Shown: positions 54,045 to 63,874 of the stretch, piece by piece | Layout: every line of letters starts with the position of its first letter | Position numbering within the stretch: position 1 is the stretch's first letter | Source of the DNA: Gloeocapsopsis sp. IPPAS B-1203 | GTDB lineage: Bacteria; Cyanobacteriota; Cyanobacteriia; Cyanobacteriales; Chroococcidiopsidaceae | NCBI RefSeq assembly: GCF_002749975.1 | Contig: NZ_PEIG01000004.1 | Location: 124,001 to 188,000 of the forward strand | Length of the DNA stretch: 64,000 nt | Reading direction: 5' to 3' | Program-made: the position numbers and the translations under genes | The notes under the pieces: model-generated | Seen by the model: the letters and a program-made list of their open reading frames with translations, nothing else | What the model was told of the DNA's origin: nothing | Database searches by the model: none

Positions 54045-54092
54045 AATGTATGGAGAATAGGGAACTCGAATCCCTGACCTCTGCGGTGCGAT
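54045..54092. repeat. Attachment site attR (3' end of tRNA-Ala)
   Basis: These 48 bases are identical to 37442-37489. They cover the last 42 nucleotides of the tRNA gene plus six bases beyond it. Confidence 0.93.
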
Positions 54093-54123
54093 CGCAGCGC
54101 TCTACCAGCTGAGCTAATTCCCC
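54051..54123 (-). tRNA. tRNA-Ala(CGC)
   Basis: The reverse strand folds into a 73-nt cloverleaf. The acceptor stem is GGGGAAT/ATTCTCC, including the G3-U70 pair that defines alanine identity. The D arm is GCTC/GAGC. The anticodon stem CTGCG/CGCAG has loop ATCGCAC, giving anticodon CGC. The T arm is AGGGA-TTCGAGT-TCCCT. CCA is not encoded. The anticodon arm contains a HIP1 octamer. It is the integration target of the island, which lies on its 3' side. Confidence 0.95.
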
Positions 54124-54254
54124 TAATTTCTTCACTATCTTAGCATTTCATAATACTGCTTTTTTCAACGCTATGCGTGCGTTCTGGCATCGCTTATAGG
54201 TAATTATTTTATGCCTCTTGCCTGCGCTGATGTAATTTCTGGGTAAATAGTCGG

Positions 54255-55187
54255 TTAATTTTTGTTCAGCAATTCGTCTGGTATCTCAATGACTCCTTCA
54301 CTCACCATAACAGATTGACCGCCGACTCTCACTGCTACTATTTGCCCATCTACCTTCTGGGCTTGCACATTTATTATGCTAGGACGGTTCATTTCAAAAC
54401 CTTGCTCGACTATCCACTGAATTACACCATCAGAGATAGAATTGCGATCGCCAAGATATCCAGCCAAAGCAGATGCAGCCGCACCTGTTGCCGGATCTTC
54501 TTCAATACCCATTGCAGGTGCAAACATGCGTGCTCGTAAATCTGAGCCTGGAAGTTCTGGATCGAAGCAGAACACGTACAGATGAGGTGCCCAAAACGTT
54601 TTTAGGTAGCTGTTCCAATGTTCGCGGCTTACGGATGCTTGACGAAGTGCATTGCGATCGCGTACTGGAACAAACAGAAAAGGAACACCACACGACACAG
54701 CAGCTGAACTCCACTCTCCTACGAGAAGATCGTCTTCATGTAGTCCGAGAATTGCCGCAAGAATCGACGGTTCAGGAGGATTTGGACCAACTTGAGGTAA
54801 TTGAGCAGCACTTAGATATGCAGAGACAGGTTGACCATTTTGTGCATAGATGACAACATTGACTGGACCAACTCCTTCCTCAAAAATAACTGTTGTTTCT
54901 TCTTCTAAAAGAATCTCGCCAATAGCAGCTAAAACGTGTGCTGTGCCAATCGTCGGATGTCCTGCAAAAGGTAATTCAGTACCAGGCGTGAAAATTCTAA
55001 GTTGCTTGGTGCGATCGGATTGTACAGGTGGAAACACAAAAGCTGTCTCAGATAAATTAAATTCTCTAGCTATTTTCTGCATTAAACTATCAGGAATTCC
55101 TCGTGCATCTGGAAACACTGCCAATTGGTTTCCGCCAAAAATTACATCAGTAAATACATCAGCAGTATAAAATCTGTATTTTGCCAT
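54255..55187 (-). CDS. PhzF-family isomerase-like protein
   Basis: PhzF-type enzymes share a diaminopimelate-epimerase-like fold and isomerise various small molecules. From ATG 55187 (after AAGAGGAG) the product is 310 residues. The N-terminal half has [20 protein letters not shown] and [11 protein letters not shown] with the catalytic glutamate. The C-terminal half has the symmetric [19 protein letters not shown]. The true substrate is not known. A frame open up to 55247 adds 20 residues without a good start. It is the first host gene right of the tRNA. Confidence 0.9.
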   Translation of the reverse strand: MAKYRFYTADVFTDVIFGGNQLAVFPDARGIPDSLMQKIAREFNLSETAFVFPPVQSDRTKQLRIFTPGTELPFAGHPTIGTAHVLAAIGEILLEEETTVIFEEGVGPVNVVIYAQNGQPVSAYLSAAQLPQVGPNPPEPSILAAILGLHEDDLLVGEWSSAAVSCGVPFLFVPVRDRNALRQASVSREHWNSYLKTFWAPHLYVFCFDPELPGSDLRARMFAPAMGIEEDPATGAAASALAGYLGDRNSISDGVIQWIVEQGFEMNRPSIINVQAQKVDGQIVAVRVGGQSVMVSEGVIEIPDELLNKN

Positions 55188-55448
55188 TTGAACTCCTCTT
55201 GATTTAAGGTTACAAACCGAGGAAATAACTAAATCAAAGTTGCCCAATAAAAAGCCTATGAAGTTTTAGTAGATTTCTTGAAGATGTCGCAACCTATTAC
55301 CTTGTATTCGTTAAAGTACTTGAGTATTGTAGGCTTGTCATTACAGCAATTCTCTGTACTTCGCATGCTCTAGTCTCAACCCATCTCAGAAAACCACAGG
55401 TTGACTCAGCTTCACGGCTATTATTTGTTTTTTCATACTTCTACGGAA

Positions 55449-55580
55449 TAGCAATTTCAAATGGATAGCCTGTGTAAATATCAAGCACGAGTTTTTCAAT
55501 CGTCACAGTTTGATAGAATTGTAACAATACAATCCTAATTTACAGCATCACATCTGCATTGCTGCCATTTGAAATGACTA
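55449..55580. repeat. 132-bp MITE-like element with 16-bp inverted repeats
   Basis: TAGCAATTTCAAATGG at 55449-55464 pairs with CCATTTGAAATGACTA at 55565-55580; 14 of 16 positions are complementary, including an unbroken 11-mer. The interior has no coding capacity. A non-autonomous transposon derivative is likely. Confidence 0.6.
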
Positions 55581-55598
55581 AGTTTTTATAAATGAATT

Positions 55599-55620
55599 GT
55601 AGAGTGCGATCGCACTCTAC
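55599..55620. repeat. 22-bp perfect palindrome centred on HIP1
   Basis: GTAGAGT flanks the octamer GCGATCGC and is followed by its complement ACTCTAC. It lies downstream of the sulfotransferase-like gene and could form its terminator stem, but no T run follows. Confidence 0.65.
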
Positions 55621-55671
55621 GTCTAATGAAGATTTTCCTAAAAGTTAATGCCTGAGCTTACAATCAACACT

Positions 55672-56322
55672 CTAAAAGTTGCGTACTATGTCTCTCACCA
55701 TTTTCTTGACTGTCCGTAACTTACCTTGCGATTGACTCTTATGTTGAATAGAAGTTACAGATATTTGAGTACTGTTATATTTTGTTGACCATACATCTAT
55801 TGCTGCGGAAAAATCTCCTTGTGCGTCGATTCTCTGCCAAAACTCACAAAAGTCATTGGTTGCATTTTCTAGCTTGAAGGTCATCTGTTTAGATTTATCT
55901 TTTAGAAAGAATTTAATATTTGTGTTGATAGTATCGCAGTAGTCCTTACAAATACTAAGTTGTTCTTTCTCTTTTTCCTCATCACGCATTAATATATCGC
56001 GTGCATAACCACGAATAATACTTTTTTTGTATTGCCAACGGCTGTTAAAACTTTCTGCTGTGTCGTTTTGATTTCTAATTAAATGAACATAAAAAGCGCG
56101 ATCGCCAAACTTTTCATCTAATCTGCCCAAAAACCAAGATAACCGATTATCAGCTTCTATATGATTTTCTGGGTAATTAAGCCGCTCGTTTCCTAAAAGA
56201 GAAATTCTAGATTCATGAGCTGCCGTATAGTTTGAAATATGCTGACATGCTTGAATAAAAGTAGTAGAGCCACAGCGCCCTGTACATAAAATAAAAATAT
56301 TCACACTGAGTTCATTGCTCAA
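55672..56322 (-). CDS. Sulfotransferase-like P-loop protein
   Basis: The 216-residue product begins with FILCTGRCGSTTFIQACQ, the 5'-phosphosulfate-binding loop of PAPS-dependent sulfotransferases. FYVHLIRNQNDTAESFNSRW then corresponds to the 3'-phosphate-binding region with its arginine and serine. Helical C-terminal parts are charged. Acceptor unknown; polysaccharide or a small molecule is possible. The start is TTG 56322; a GTG at 56304 is the alternative and would place the P-loop closer to the N-terminus. Confidence 0.72.
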   Translation of the reverse strand: MSNELSVNIFILCTGRCGSTTFIQACQHISNYTAAHESRISLLGNERLNYPENHIEADNRLSWFLGRLDEKFGDRAFYVHLIRNQNDTAESFNSRWQYKKSIIRGYARDILMRDEEKEKEQLSICKDYCDTINTNIKFFLKDKSKQMTFKLENATNDFCEFWQRIDAQGDFSAAIDVWSTKYNSTQISVTSIQHKSQSQGKLRTVKKMVRDIVRNF

Positions 56323-56394
56323 CTTAAATTTGCCTCAGTTATAGTATCCGTTTTGCAAATTTAAGCAAGTAAAGGTGATTACAATGTTAGTCAA

Positions 56395-57342
56395 CTAATG
56401 TCCTACAAATTTGTCTGTTGCTTCAATTAAAGCCGTGCGAATTCCTGGTTCGCTCATGGAATGTCCAGCATCAGGAACGACTATAAATTCTGCTTCTTGC
56501 CAAGCACGGTGTAATTCCCATGCTGAAATCATCGGGCATACTACATCATAGCGTCCTTGCACAATGACCGCCCGAATGTGCCGAATTCGGTCTACATTAA
56601 GGAGTAGTTGTTCTTCGGTATCAACAAAACCTTTGTTAATAAAATAATGGCACTCAATTCGGGCAAAAGCGTCTGCGAAATTATCTTCACCAAATGTTTG
56701 GATCAAATTTGGATCGGGATAAAGTCTACTTGTACTTGCTTCCCAAATTGACCAAGCACGGGCTGCTTTTAGCCGCGTTTGGGCGTCAGAACTCGTAAGG
56801 CGTTTGTAATAAGCAACTAGTAAATCGTCGCGTTCGGCTTCAGGAATTGGTTTAACATATTCTTCCCAAGCATCAGGGAATATATAGCTAGCACCTTCTT
56901 GATAAAACCAGTGCAACTCTTTTTGGCGTAATAGAAAAATACCACGGAGAATGAGTTCTGTACAGCGATCAGGATGCGTTTGACTATAGGCTAAGGACAA
57001 AGTACTTCCCCAGCTACCACCAAAAACTGCCCAGCGTTCGATCTGCAAGTGTTTGCGTAATTTTTCAATATCACTGACTAAATCCCATGTTGTATTTTCA
57101 CGGAGTTCTGCATGAGGTATACTTCTACCACAACCCCGTTGATCAAACATCACGATTCGCCACTTTTCGGGGTGAAAATATTGGCGATAAAATGGCGGAC
57201 ACCCGCCACCAGGTCCGCCGTGGAGTAAAACGACGGGTTTACCCTGTGGATTGCCTGACTCTTCATAGTAAATTGTATGCAAGTCAGAAACTTGTAGATT
57301 TCCTTCGTTGTAGGGTGCAACGAGTGAGTAAAGTTCTCGCAT
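56395..57342 (-). CDS. pip: Proline iminopeptidase
   Basis: This alpha/beta-hydrolase removes N-terminal proline from peptides. From ATG 57342 (MRELYSLVAPYNEGNLQVSD) it has 315 residues. The oxyanion motif is HGGPGGG, and a MFDQRGCGRS segment is typical of the family. The nucleophile serine is in GGSWGSTLSL, the acid in GRYDVVCP and the histidine in DAGHSMSEPG. A frame open to 57429 adds 29 residues encoded next to the dispersed repeat and is rejected. Confidence 0.94.
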   Translation of the reverse strand: MRELYSLVAPYNEGNLQVSDLHTIYYEESGNPQGKPVVLLHGGPGGGCPPFYRQYFHPEKWRIVMFDQRGCGRSIPHAELRENTTWDLVSDIEKLRKHLQIERWAVFGGSWGSTLSLAYSQTHPDRCTELILRGIFLLRQKELHWFYQEGASYIFPDAWEEYVKPIPEAERDDLLVAYYKRLTSSDAQTRLKAARAWSIWEASTSRLYPDPNLIQTFGEDNFADAFARIECHYFINKGFVDTEEQLLLNVDRIRHIRAVIVQGRYDVVCPMISAWELHRAWQEAEFIVVPDAGHSMSEPGIRTALIEATDKFVGH

Positions 57343-57386
57343 GAGAGTACTAATTATTAAGATGTTATTGATTAATCTTAAAAAGA

Positions 57387-57513
57387 GAAGCCTAGCGACT
57401 AAAGTCGCGGCTTCATGAACAAAGTCCACCTTCGTGGACTAAATTATGCTTGTAGAAACCTGTGAAGACAGGTTTTGTTTTTGTAGCTGCGGTTTCAACC
57501 GCTAGACTGATTA
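57387..57513 (+). repeat. Four-hairpin dispersed repeat, copy A
   Basis: This copy starts with GAAGCC...GCGACTAAAGTCGC...GGCTTC. Next come AGTCCAC-cttc-GTGGACT and AACCTGT-gaag-ACAGGTT followed by a T-rich stretch. Last is GCGGTT-tc-AACCGC. The layout equals the copy at 20254-20378 with different stem bases. The third hairpin plus T run could end the pip-side or ilvC-side transcripts. Confidence 0.8.
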
Positions 57514-57538
57514 TCCGTGCCATCACAGGACGTACGCC

Positions 57539-58576
<1,038 letters not shown>

Positions 58577-58638
58577 TTAATCTTACCCCAAAATTGACAG
58601 CCAAATTCTGGTTAGTAACAACTCTACAGATAAATGAG

Positions 58639-59406
58639 TTACTGTGCAGTGTAACCGCCATCAATGATTAATTCTGAGCCAGTGACAAATTTAGATTCAT
58701 CTGAGGCTAGGTAAAGAATACCATAGGCAATATCATCTGGATCGCCCACATGACCAATTGGATGCAAACTATCTAACTTTTGGCGTGCAGACTCAACATC
58801 ACCTTGCTGTTTGAGAAATGACTCTACCATTGGTGTCCAAATAAAACCAGGATGCACTGAATTAACGCGAATCTGATTTTTGGCATATAGCAGGGCGTCA
58901 TTTTTACTCATCAATCGTACTGCACCTTTTGAGGCATGATACGGTGGACTATCTGCTGCACCAACAAGCCCGTAAATTGAAGATAAATTGATAATACTGC
59001 CGCCACTTGCATTGATCATCGCGGGAATTGCGTGTTTAGTGCAGAAAAAAACACCATTGACGTTAACCGCCATTAAAGAATTCCATTCTTTTTCTGTAAT
59101 TTCATGAGTAGGTTTGTTGACTCCAGAAATTCCAGCATTATTGACTAAAACATCAATTTTTCCCCACTTTTGCAGAACCTCTGTAAAAACTTTTTTGACT
59201 TCTGCTTCTTGAGAAACATCAAGATGCCAATATGCTGCTTCGCCACCGTTGTTTATGATGTCTTCTACAAGCGTTTTACCTTGTTCGTTTAAGATGTCTG
59301 TTACTGCAACTTTGGCACCTTCTTTTGCTAGTAAAATGCACGTTGCTTTTCCAATACCGGCTGCACCGCCTGTGACAATAACGACTTTATCTTTGACTCG
59401 GTTCAT
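58639..59406 (-). CDS. Short-chain dehydrogenase/reductase (glucose dehydrogenase-like group)
   Basis: This is a classical SDR of 255 residues. It has TGGAAGIG (about 12-19), an aspartate in VAVTDI favouring NAD, NNAG (about 89-92), the catalytic serine in INLSSIYG, tyrosine and lysine in YHASKGAV, and a C-terminal TGSELIIDGGYTAQ. This group contains glucose, cyclohexanol and 3-alpha-hydroxysteroid dehydrogenases; the substrate cannot be predicted. The start is ATG 59406. Confidence 0.9.
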   Translation of the reverse strand: MNRVKDKVVIVTGGAAGIGKATCILLAKEGAKVAVTDILNEQGKTLVEDIINNGGEAAYWHLDVSQEAEVKKVFTEVLQKWGKIDVLVNNAGISGVNKPTHEITEKEWNSLMAVNVNGVFFCTKHAIPAMINASGGSIINLSSIYGLVGAADSPPYHASKGAVRLMSKNDALLYAKNQIRVNSVHPGFIWTPMVESFLKQQGDVESARQKLDSLHPIGHVGDPDDIAYGILYLASDESKFVTGSELIIDGGYTAQ

Positions 59407-59489
59407 GATAGATGCTCCTGATTTGTGAAAAGAAGGAATAGAAAATGTAGCAAGCTTGTTTGAGTGATGGATTCTTTTTTGAAACGTAG

Positions 59490-59592
59490 ACGGGGAGCGG
59501 TGAGCAGCGCGTTGGGCGGCTCTGCCGACTTGAAGCGACTGCGAACCCGAAGGGCATGCCGTAGGCTACCGCTCCAGACGCAGAGAACGCGG
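59490..59592. repeat. GC-rich palindromic dispersed repeat
   Basis: This stretch holds several GC-rich self-complementary blocks (for example GGGCATGCCGTAGGC and GGGCGGCTCTGCC). It is unlike the AT-rich flanks. It opens a spurious frame on the plus strand. Its style matches the insertion in hisA. Confidence 0.5.
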
Positions 59593-59617
59593 AGGAATAG
59601 AGATAGGGAGAGATATT

Positions 59618-60499
59618 TTAGAAAAACTTTAGGATTGCTGTATCACTTGGGATGTTTGTCTTTGAATTGGAAATTCCTAGAAATTCTGCTTGTTCAAGTG
59701 TGGCTTGGAAGGATTCAAAGTATTGTGTGCCGAAGTTGTAACCTAGAGTGACTTGTGAGGGAATAGTGTAACCGTTGAAGTTGCGTTCTGCTAGGAATTC
59801 ACCACCTATAGGAATGTAAGTCCAATCTGTGTCTTTGGTAAGATCGCTCCAACGCAGGAAAGAAAGCTTGATGAGTTTACCTTCAGCGTCGATTGTTAAG
59901 GTTAGCGTGACAGGTTCGCTATCTACTTTTAAACTTGCTTGAATTGTGTTTTCGTCAATTGCTTGCCAACTTACTCTATTTTGGGGAAGTAAGGCTGATG
60001 GTAGCCAAATGTATTCTGCAACTAATCGCCCAATGCTTGAGCGCGTGATGTTAGGGTTACTAGCATTAACTATGGGTAAGAGTCCCCACAGTGCAAATTG
60101 CACTCTACCCGTACCATTAGCACAAGAATCGGCTCCTTTGAATTGCAATAAGCCGCGTCCTATTGTTGCTTGCCAAACGAAGCCTTTTACTGAAATAATT
60201 TCTTTTGCTCGCATCGGGAGCCAAGGTTGATCTTGCCCCATTCTCAAGCTACCACTCATTTGTAAACGCACAGATGTTGCAAGGGGAGTTCCTGGAGTTA
60301 TAGCGTGTAAAAAGTAGCGCTGTACGGGTGTAGGTAAGGTTGCGATCGTTTTTTGGGTAAAATACTTACTTTCTGGTTGAGTTTCTAATGATTGCCAAGT
60401 TTGGTTTAGATGTTGTTTTTGTTTAGTTTGCCAGATCGCGAGAACAACAAAAGCGATCGCCCCTAATGCACAAACACTTAGAAATACTATAGTTAACAT
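59618..60499 (-). CDS. DUF6544-like membrane-anchored protein
   Basis: From ATG 60499 the product is 293 residues. One N-terminal membrane segment (about 2-22) is followed by the pattern TLPTPVQRYFLHAITPGTPL, MRAKEIISVKGFVWQATIG, SIGRLVAEYIWLPSALL and VSWQAIDENTIQASL. This corresponds to the uncharacterised DUF6544/DUF6920 type. The large extracytoplasmic domain is beta rich. An 11-residue longer start at 60532 is possible. The function is unknown. Confidence 0.75.
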   Translation of the reverse strand: MLTIVFLSVCALGAIAFVVLAIWQTKQKQHLNQTWQSLETQPESKYFTQKTIATLPTPVQRYFLHAITPGTPLATSVRLQMSGSLRMGQDQPWLPMRAKEIISVKGFVWQATIGRGLLQFKGADSCANGTGRVQFALWGLLPIVNASNPNITRSSIGRLVAEYIWLPSALLPQNRVSWQAIDENTIQASLKVDSEPVTLTLTIDAEGKLIKLSFLRWSDLTKDTDWTYIPIGGEFLAERNFNGYTIPSQVTLGYNFGTQYFESFQATLEQAEFLGISNSKTNIPSDTAILKFF

Positions 60500-60687
60500 T
60501 TCCCTTGCCTCTTTGATGGTTTGAGTCCTCAAAAGTTCTTGTCACCATCTCTGCGTATCTACAAGTTAGGAAAAAATCGTGAGGAATTTGTGAGGCGAAG
60601 GTACTTTGAAAATCTATCGATAGAAGATTCCTCGCATCCTTTCATTTGCGCTACGGTTACAAATAAAGACTTTTGCTACATTGCCCT

Positions 60688-62964
60688 ATGGATACTAACC
60701 CACAGTTCAAACCACCGTTTGACGAAACTAATGAGAATACACCTGAAATAGGTGGTGGGCTACCTGTGATTGAGTATTGGGCAAAACATACGCTGTCTCC
60801 AGAAGGTCCTAAACTTTGGCAAACGCTGCTTCACCATAGTGCTTGTTTGTCGTGTTCTTGGGGGACTGGTGGGCAAAAGGGTGGATTTACAAACGAAGTT
60901 GGTGAAAAGCTGCAACGTTGCATGAAAAGTGTCGAAGCAATCTCAGCCGAAATTCAACCTCCAGTACCAAAACATTTCTTTGAAACTCATTCAATTGCCG
61001 AACTGCAACAATTATCTTCTCTAGAAGCCGATCGCTTGGGAAGACTGAGTTTTCCAGTAATTTTACGGGCGGGTAGTTCGTACTACGATCGCATTTCTTG
61101 GGAAGAAATTTATGCGATCGCAACGAACGCATTTCAGAAACCACCTGAAAGAATTGCATCTTATAGTTCTGGGCGTGGTTCTAATGAAGCAGCGTTTTTA
61201 CTGCAACTAATGCTGCGAACGCTGGGTTCTAATAATTTGGCAGATTGTTCAGATTTGTGTCATGCGCCGTCAACAACAGCACTCAAAGCAATGTTTGGCA
61301 CAAACACCTCAATCGTTAGCTTAGAAAGCCTGAAACAAGCAGATTGTGTGGTGTTAGCAGGAGCAAATTCTGCCTACAACCATCCGCGTTTGATGAATGA
61401 ATTAATTAAAATACGCGATCGCGGCGGTAAAGTTATCGTGATTAATCCAGTGATGGAAATTGGATTAGTCAAGTTTGGTTCTCCTGCTTTTCCTGTCAAA
61501 TCTTTAATTCCTGGTTCGGAAATTGCTTCGCTGTATCTCCAGCCGATTCCTGGTAGTGATGTAGCTTTGTTTATTGGTATTCAAAAAGCGTTAATAGAAA
61601 AAGGATATATTGACCAAGCATTTTTGCAAGCACACACCGAAGGATGGGAAGCAGTAGTAGAAGACGCGCGATCGCTTTCTTGGGAAACTATTACAGCTAC
61701 CTGTGGAGTCTCGCAAGCAGAAATTGAAACAGCAGCAACAATTATTAGCACATCCAAGAACGTTGTCTTTGGTTGGGCGATGGGTATCACGCAACATACT
61801 AATGGCGTTGATAATGTCTATAGCATTGCCAATACGGCATTAATCAGCGGTCAGATTGCTAAAATGGGAGCCGGTGTGATGCCTGTACGAGGACATTCTA
61901 ACGTGCAAGGCTTTGGTTCTATGGGTGTGACAGTCAAACTCAAAGAAGAAATTAAGCAAGCTTTAGAACAACTTTTAGGGCGATCGCTGAATTTACCAAA
62001 AGGTTATCACACTCGCGATTTGATCGAAGCTGCAGAAGCAGGTAAAGTGGATACTCTGATTTGCGTTGGTGGTAATCTCTACGGTGCTAATCCTGACTCG
62101 ACACAAGCAAAACGCGCTTTGGGTAACATCGACACGATTATTTATCTTGCGACGAAACCTAATATTGGACACTTTCACGGACTAGCAAAAACTAACACAA
62201 TTATTATTCCTGTCCTCAATCGTTTTGAAAACCCACACAAAACCACAGTTGAATCAGGTAATAACTTTGTCAGACTTAATGATGAAGGTAAAACGCATTT
62301 AAAAGATGCCGATCTGATTTCAGAAGTGGAATTTTTAACAGAACTAGCACATCGATTACTAGGCGACTATCCTGTTGAGTGGCGCAAGCTGCAAGATACT
62401 CGCTATGTACGGCAATTGATTGCAAAAACCATTCCAGGGTATGAAAAAATCGGGACTATCGATGACACCAAAGAAGAATTTACCATCTCTGGGCGCATTG
62501 TCACCGAACCTCACTTTAAAACCCCATCAGGAAAGGCACAGATGTTTGCAACACCTCTCCCTTATCTCACCCTACCTGAAGCCAAAGATTTTGCCAAAGA
62601 TTTTAGTATTGAAGCTGTTAATAGTCTCGTTCTCGCTTTAATGACTGGGCGTAGCTACTCGCAACACAACACCGTTGTCTATAAAATTGGCGATCGCTAT
62701 CGTGGAATGCCTCATCGCCACTGCATTCTGATGAACCGCAGCGATGCTGAAAAAATAAATTTGGCACAAGGCGATCGCGTCACTGTACAAGGTGATGCTG
62801 GAAAATTAGACAACATAGAAGTCATTTACGGTGCAGTGCGAGAAGGTGCAGCGTTGATGTTTTATCCAGAAGTCAACGTCATCTTTAAGGCAAGAACTGA
62901 AACGCGATCTGGGACACCTGCTTATAAGCGAGTACCAGTATTAGTTTATAACAATCAGAAATAA
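60688..62964 (+). CDS. FdhF/YdeP-type molybdopterin oxidoreductase
   Basis: The product (758 residues from ATG 60688) is a molybdopterin enzyme of the YdeP group, related to formate dehydrogenase alpha subunits. The N-terminal SACLSCSWGTGGQKGG is typical of YdeP proteins, which keep few cysteines of the usual iron-sulfur motif. Cofactor-binding segments follow, such as SSGRGSNEAAFLLQLMLRTL, ADCSDLCHAPS, VINPVMEIGLVKFGSPAFPV and GVMPVRGHSNVQGFGSMGV. The C-terminal aspartate-decarboxylase-like fold contains ALMTGRSYSQHNTVVYKIGD. The substrate is unknown; YdeP of E. coli is linked to acid resistance. A TTG at 60673 is a worse start. Confidence 0.92.
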   Translation: MDTNPQFKPPFDETNENTPEIGGGLPVIEYWAKHTLSPEGPKLWQTLLHHSACLSCSWGTGGQKGGFTNEVGEKLQRCMKSVEAISAEIQPPVPKHFFETHSIAELQQLSSLEADRLGRLSFPVILRAGSSYYDRISWEEIYAIATNAFQKPPERIASYSSGRGSNEAAFLLQLMLRTLGSNNLADCSDLCHAPSTTALKAMFGTNTSIVSLESLKQADCVVLAGANSAYNHPRLMNELIKIRDRGGKVIVINPVMEIGLVKFGSPAFPVKSLIPGSEIASLYLQPIPGSDVALFIGIQKALIEKGYIDQAFLQAHTEGWEAVVEDARSLSWETITATCGVSQAEIETAATIISTSKNVVFGWAMGITQHTNGVDNVYSIANTALISGQIAKMGAGVMPVRGHSNVQGFGSMGVTVKLKEEIKQALEQLLGRSLNLPKGYHTRDLIEAAEAGKVDTLICVGGNLYGANPDSTQAKRALGNIDTIIYLATKPNIGHFHGLAKTNTIIIPVLNRFENPHKTTVESGNNFVRLNDEGKTHLKDADLISEVEFLTELAHRLLGDYPVEWRKLQDTRYVRQLIAKTIPGYEKIGTIDDTKEEFTISGRIVTEPHFKTPSGKAQMFATPLPYLTLPEAKDFAKDFSIEAVNSLVLALMTGRSYSQHNTVVYKIGDRYRGMPHRHCILMNRSDAEKINLAQGDRVTVQGDAGKLDNIEVIYGAVREGAALMFYPEVNVIFKARTETRSGTPAYKRVPVLVYNNQK

Positions 62965-62992
62965 AATCATAATTGACAAGCTAATCTATACA

Positions 62993-63247
62993 ATGGATAT
63001 TTCTAATCTAAGTTCTGATATTGACCGCATTATTGAAATGGCATGGGAAGATCGTACGCCTTTTGAAGCGATTACTCTTCAATTTGGGCTAACAGAACAA
63101 CAAGTAATTGCCTTGATGCGGCGTGAAATGAAAGAATCGAGTTTTAAGATGTGGCGTAAGCGCGTTAGTGGACGTCAGACAAAACACCTCAAGCAACGCG
63201 GTTTTGATCGAGGACGATTTAGATCTCAAAATCAAAAGGGATCTTAG
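62993..63247 (+). CDS. TIGR03643 family protein
   Basis: The 84-residue product fits this family of unknown function: DRIIEMAWEDRTPFEAITLQ, FGLTEQQVIALMRREMK, then SSFKMWRKRVSGRQTKH. The middle looks like a helix-turn-helix and the C-terminus is basic, so nucleic-acid binding is plausible. It starts 28 bases after the oxidoreductase gene and is probably co-transcribed. Confidence 0.85.
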   Translation: MDISNLSSDIDRIIEMAWEDRTPFEAITLQFGLTEQQVIALMRREMKESSFKMWRKRVSGRQTKHLKQRGFDRGRFRSQNQKGS

Positions 63248-63278
63248 TGCAATATCAAAAATTAGAGGAAACGTAAAA

Positions 63279-63572
63279 ATGACATCAGTTGATAACGAAC
63301 GCCCTGACAACTTAATGCCAACACTATTAGAGATTCGCGACAGTGGTCAGTGTCGTACACTAGAGTTTTCTTGTGTCGTTAATACACTAAAAACGACAGG
63401 TCATGAAGATGTCGCTGTTTGGTTAGAAAATCATCAAGCAAGCTATCATGAAATCGTGACGCAAGACTTTGCGCAATGGCTCAAAGATCATTTTCCTGAC
63501 GAACCAGAATCTATCGCCCAAGACGCAGCCGCAGCCACAGGCTTAGATATGCCAGAAGATTCTTTTAGTTAA
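63279..63572 (+). CDS. Small conserved hypothetical protein
   Basis: From ATG 63279 (after GAGG) the product is 97 residues and acidic. It has a LLEIRDSGQCRTLEFSCVVN segment and a helical C-terminal half (DFAQWLKDHFPDEPESIAQD). A longer frame from 63168 overlaps the TIGR03643 gene and is rejected. It follows that gene by 31 bases. No family name is recalled. Confidence 0.6.
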   Translation: MTSVDNERPDNLMPTLLEIRDSGQCRTLEFSCVVNTLKTTGHEDVAVWLENHQASYHEIVTQDFAQWLKDHFPDEPESIAQDAAAATGLDMPEDSFS

Positions 63573-63874
63573 TTGCAATAGTAGGAGTTGAGCGATCTCT
63601 TTTCAATTTGCCCAAATGCGATCTACTTCAGTTGCTAAACGCAGCCCAAATAGTACATAAATTTACTGAATAATCTTCTGTGTTAGTGTGCGCTCGTCAA
63701 CTTTGTTTGGATAGCCCCGACTTTAGTCGCAGGGCACCTTATTAAGCAATATTACTTACACACTTTAGTAATTTTGTCAATCCCCATTCATCCTAATGAT
63801 AGATGTCCAAAGCTAAAAGTAAACAATAATATACAAAAGGTTGCATCTATAGCTTTGTAGTTATTTATCGCAGT
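63573..63874. other. Intergenic region with a partial copy of the four-hairpin repeat
   Basis: In these 302 bases the palindrome CGACTTTAGTCG with arms AGCCC and GGGC lies near 63711-63736. Next to it is a CAACTTTGTTTGGAT stretch, matching the first part of the 20254 and 57387 repeats in reverse orientation. Nothing else is seen. Confidence 0.55.

Larger units (their letters stand above)
37442..54092. mobile_element. Integrative element of about 16.6 kb in tRNA-Ala(CGC)
   Basis: A 48-bp perfect direct repeat at 37442-37489 and 54045-54092 bounds the element. The right copy is the 3' end of an intact tRNA-Ala(CGC) gene and the left copy is only the fragment. A tyrosine integrase gene lies 50 bases inside the right end. 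The cargo includes a primase-polymerase/DUF3987 protein, small DNA-binding proteins, an eight-gene unknown operon and many small membrane or lipoproteins. HIP1 octamers, frequent on both sides, were not seen inside. No conjugation or standard virion gene is recognised. Confidence 0.9.
55188..55671. other. Intergenic region holding a MITE-like repeat and a palindrome
   Basis: These 484 bases have no gene. Between 55449 and 55580 lies a short element with terminal inverted repeats, and at 55599-55620 a perfect HIP1-centred palindrome. The rest shows nothing recognisable. Confidence 0.6.

Noticed and set aside
54315-55170. Plus-strand frames opposite the PhzF gene
   Set aside because: They are antisense to a well-supported gene and carry no recognisable domain.
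59464-59751. A 95-residue plus-strand frame
   Set aside because: Its first half is encoded by the GC-rich dispersed repeat and the rest is antisense to the DUF6544-like gene.
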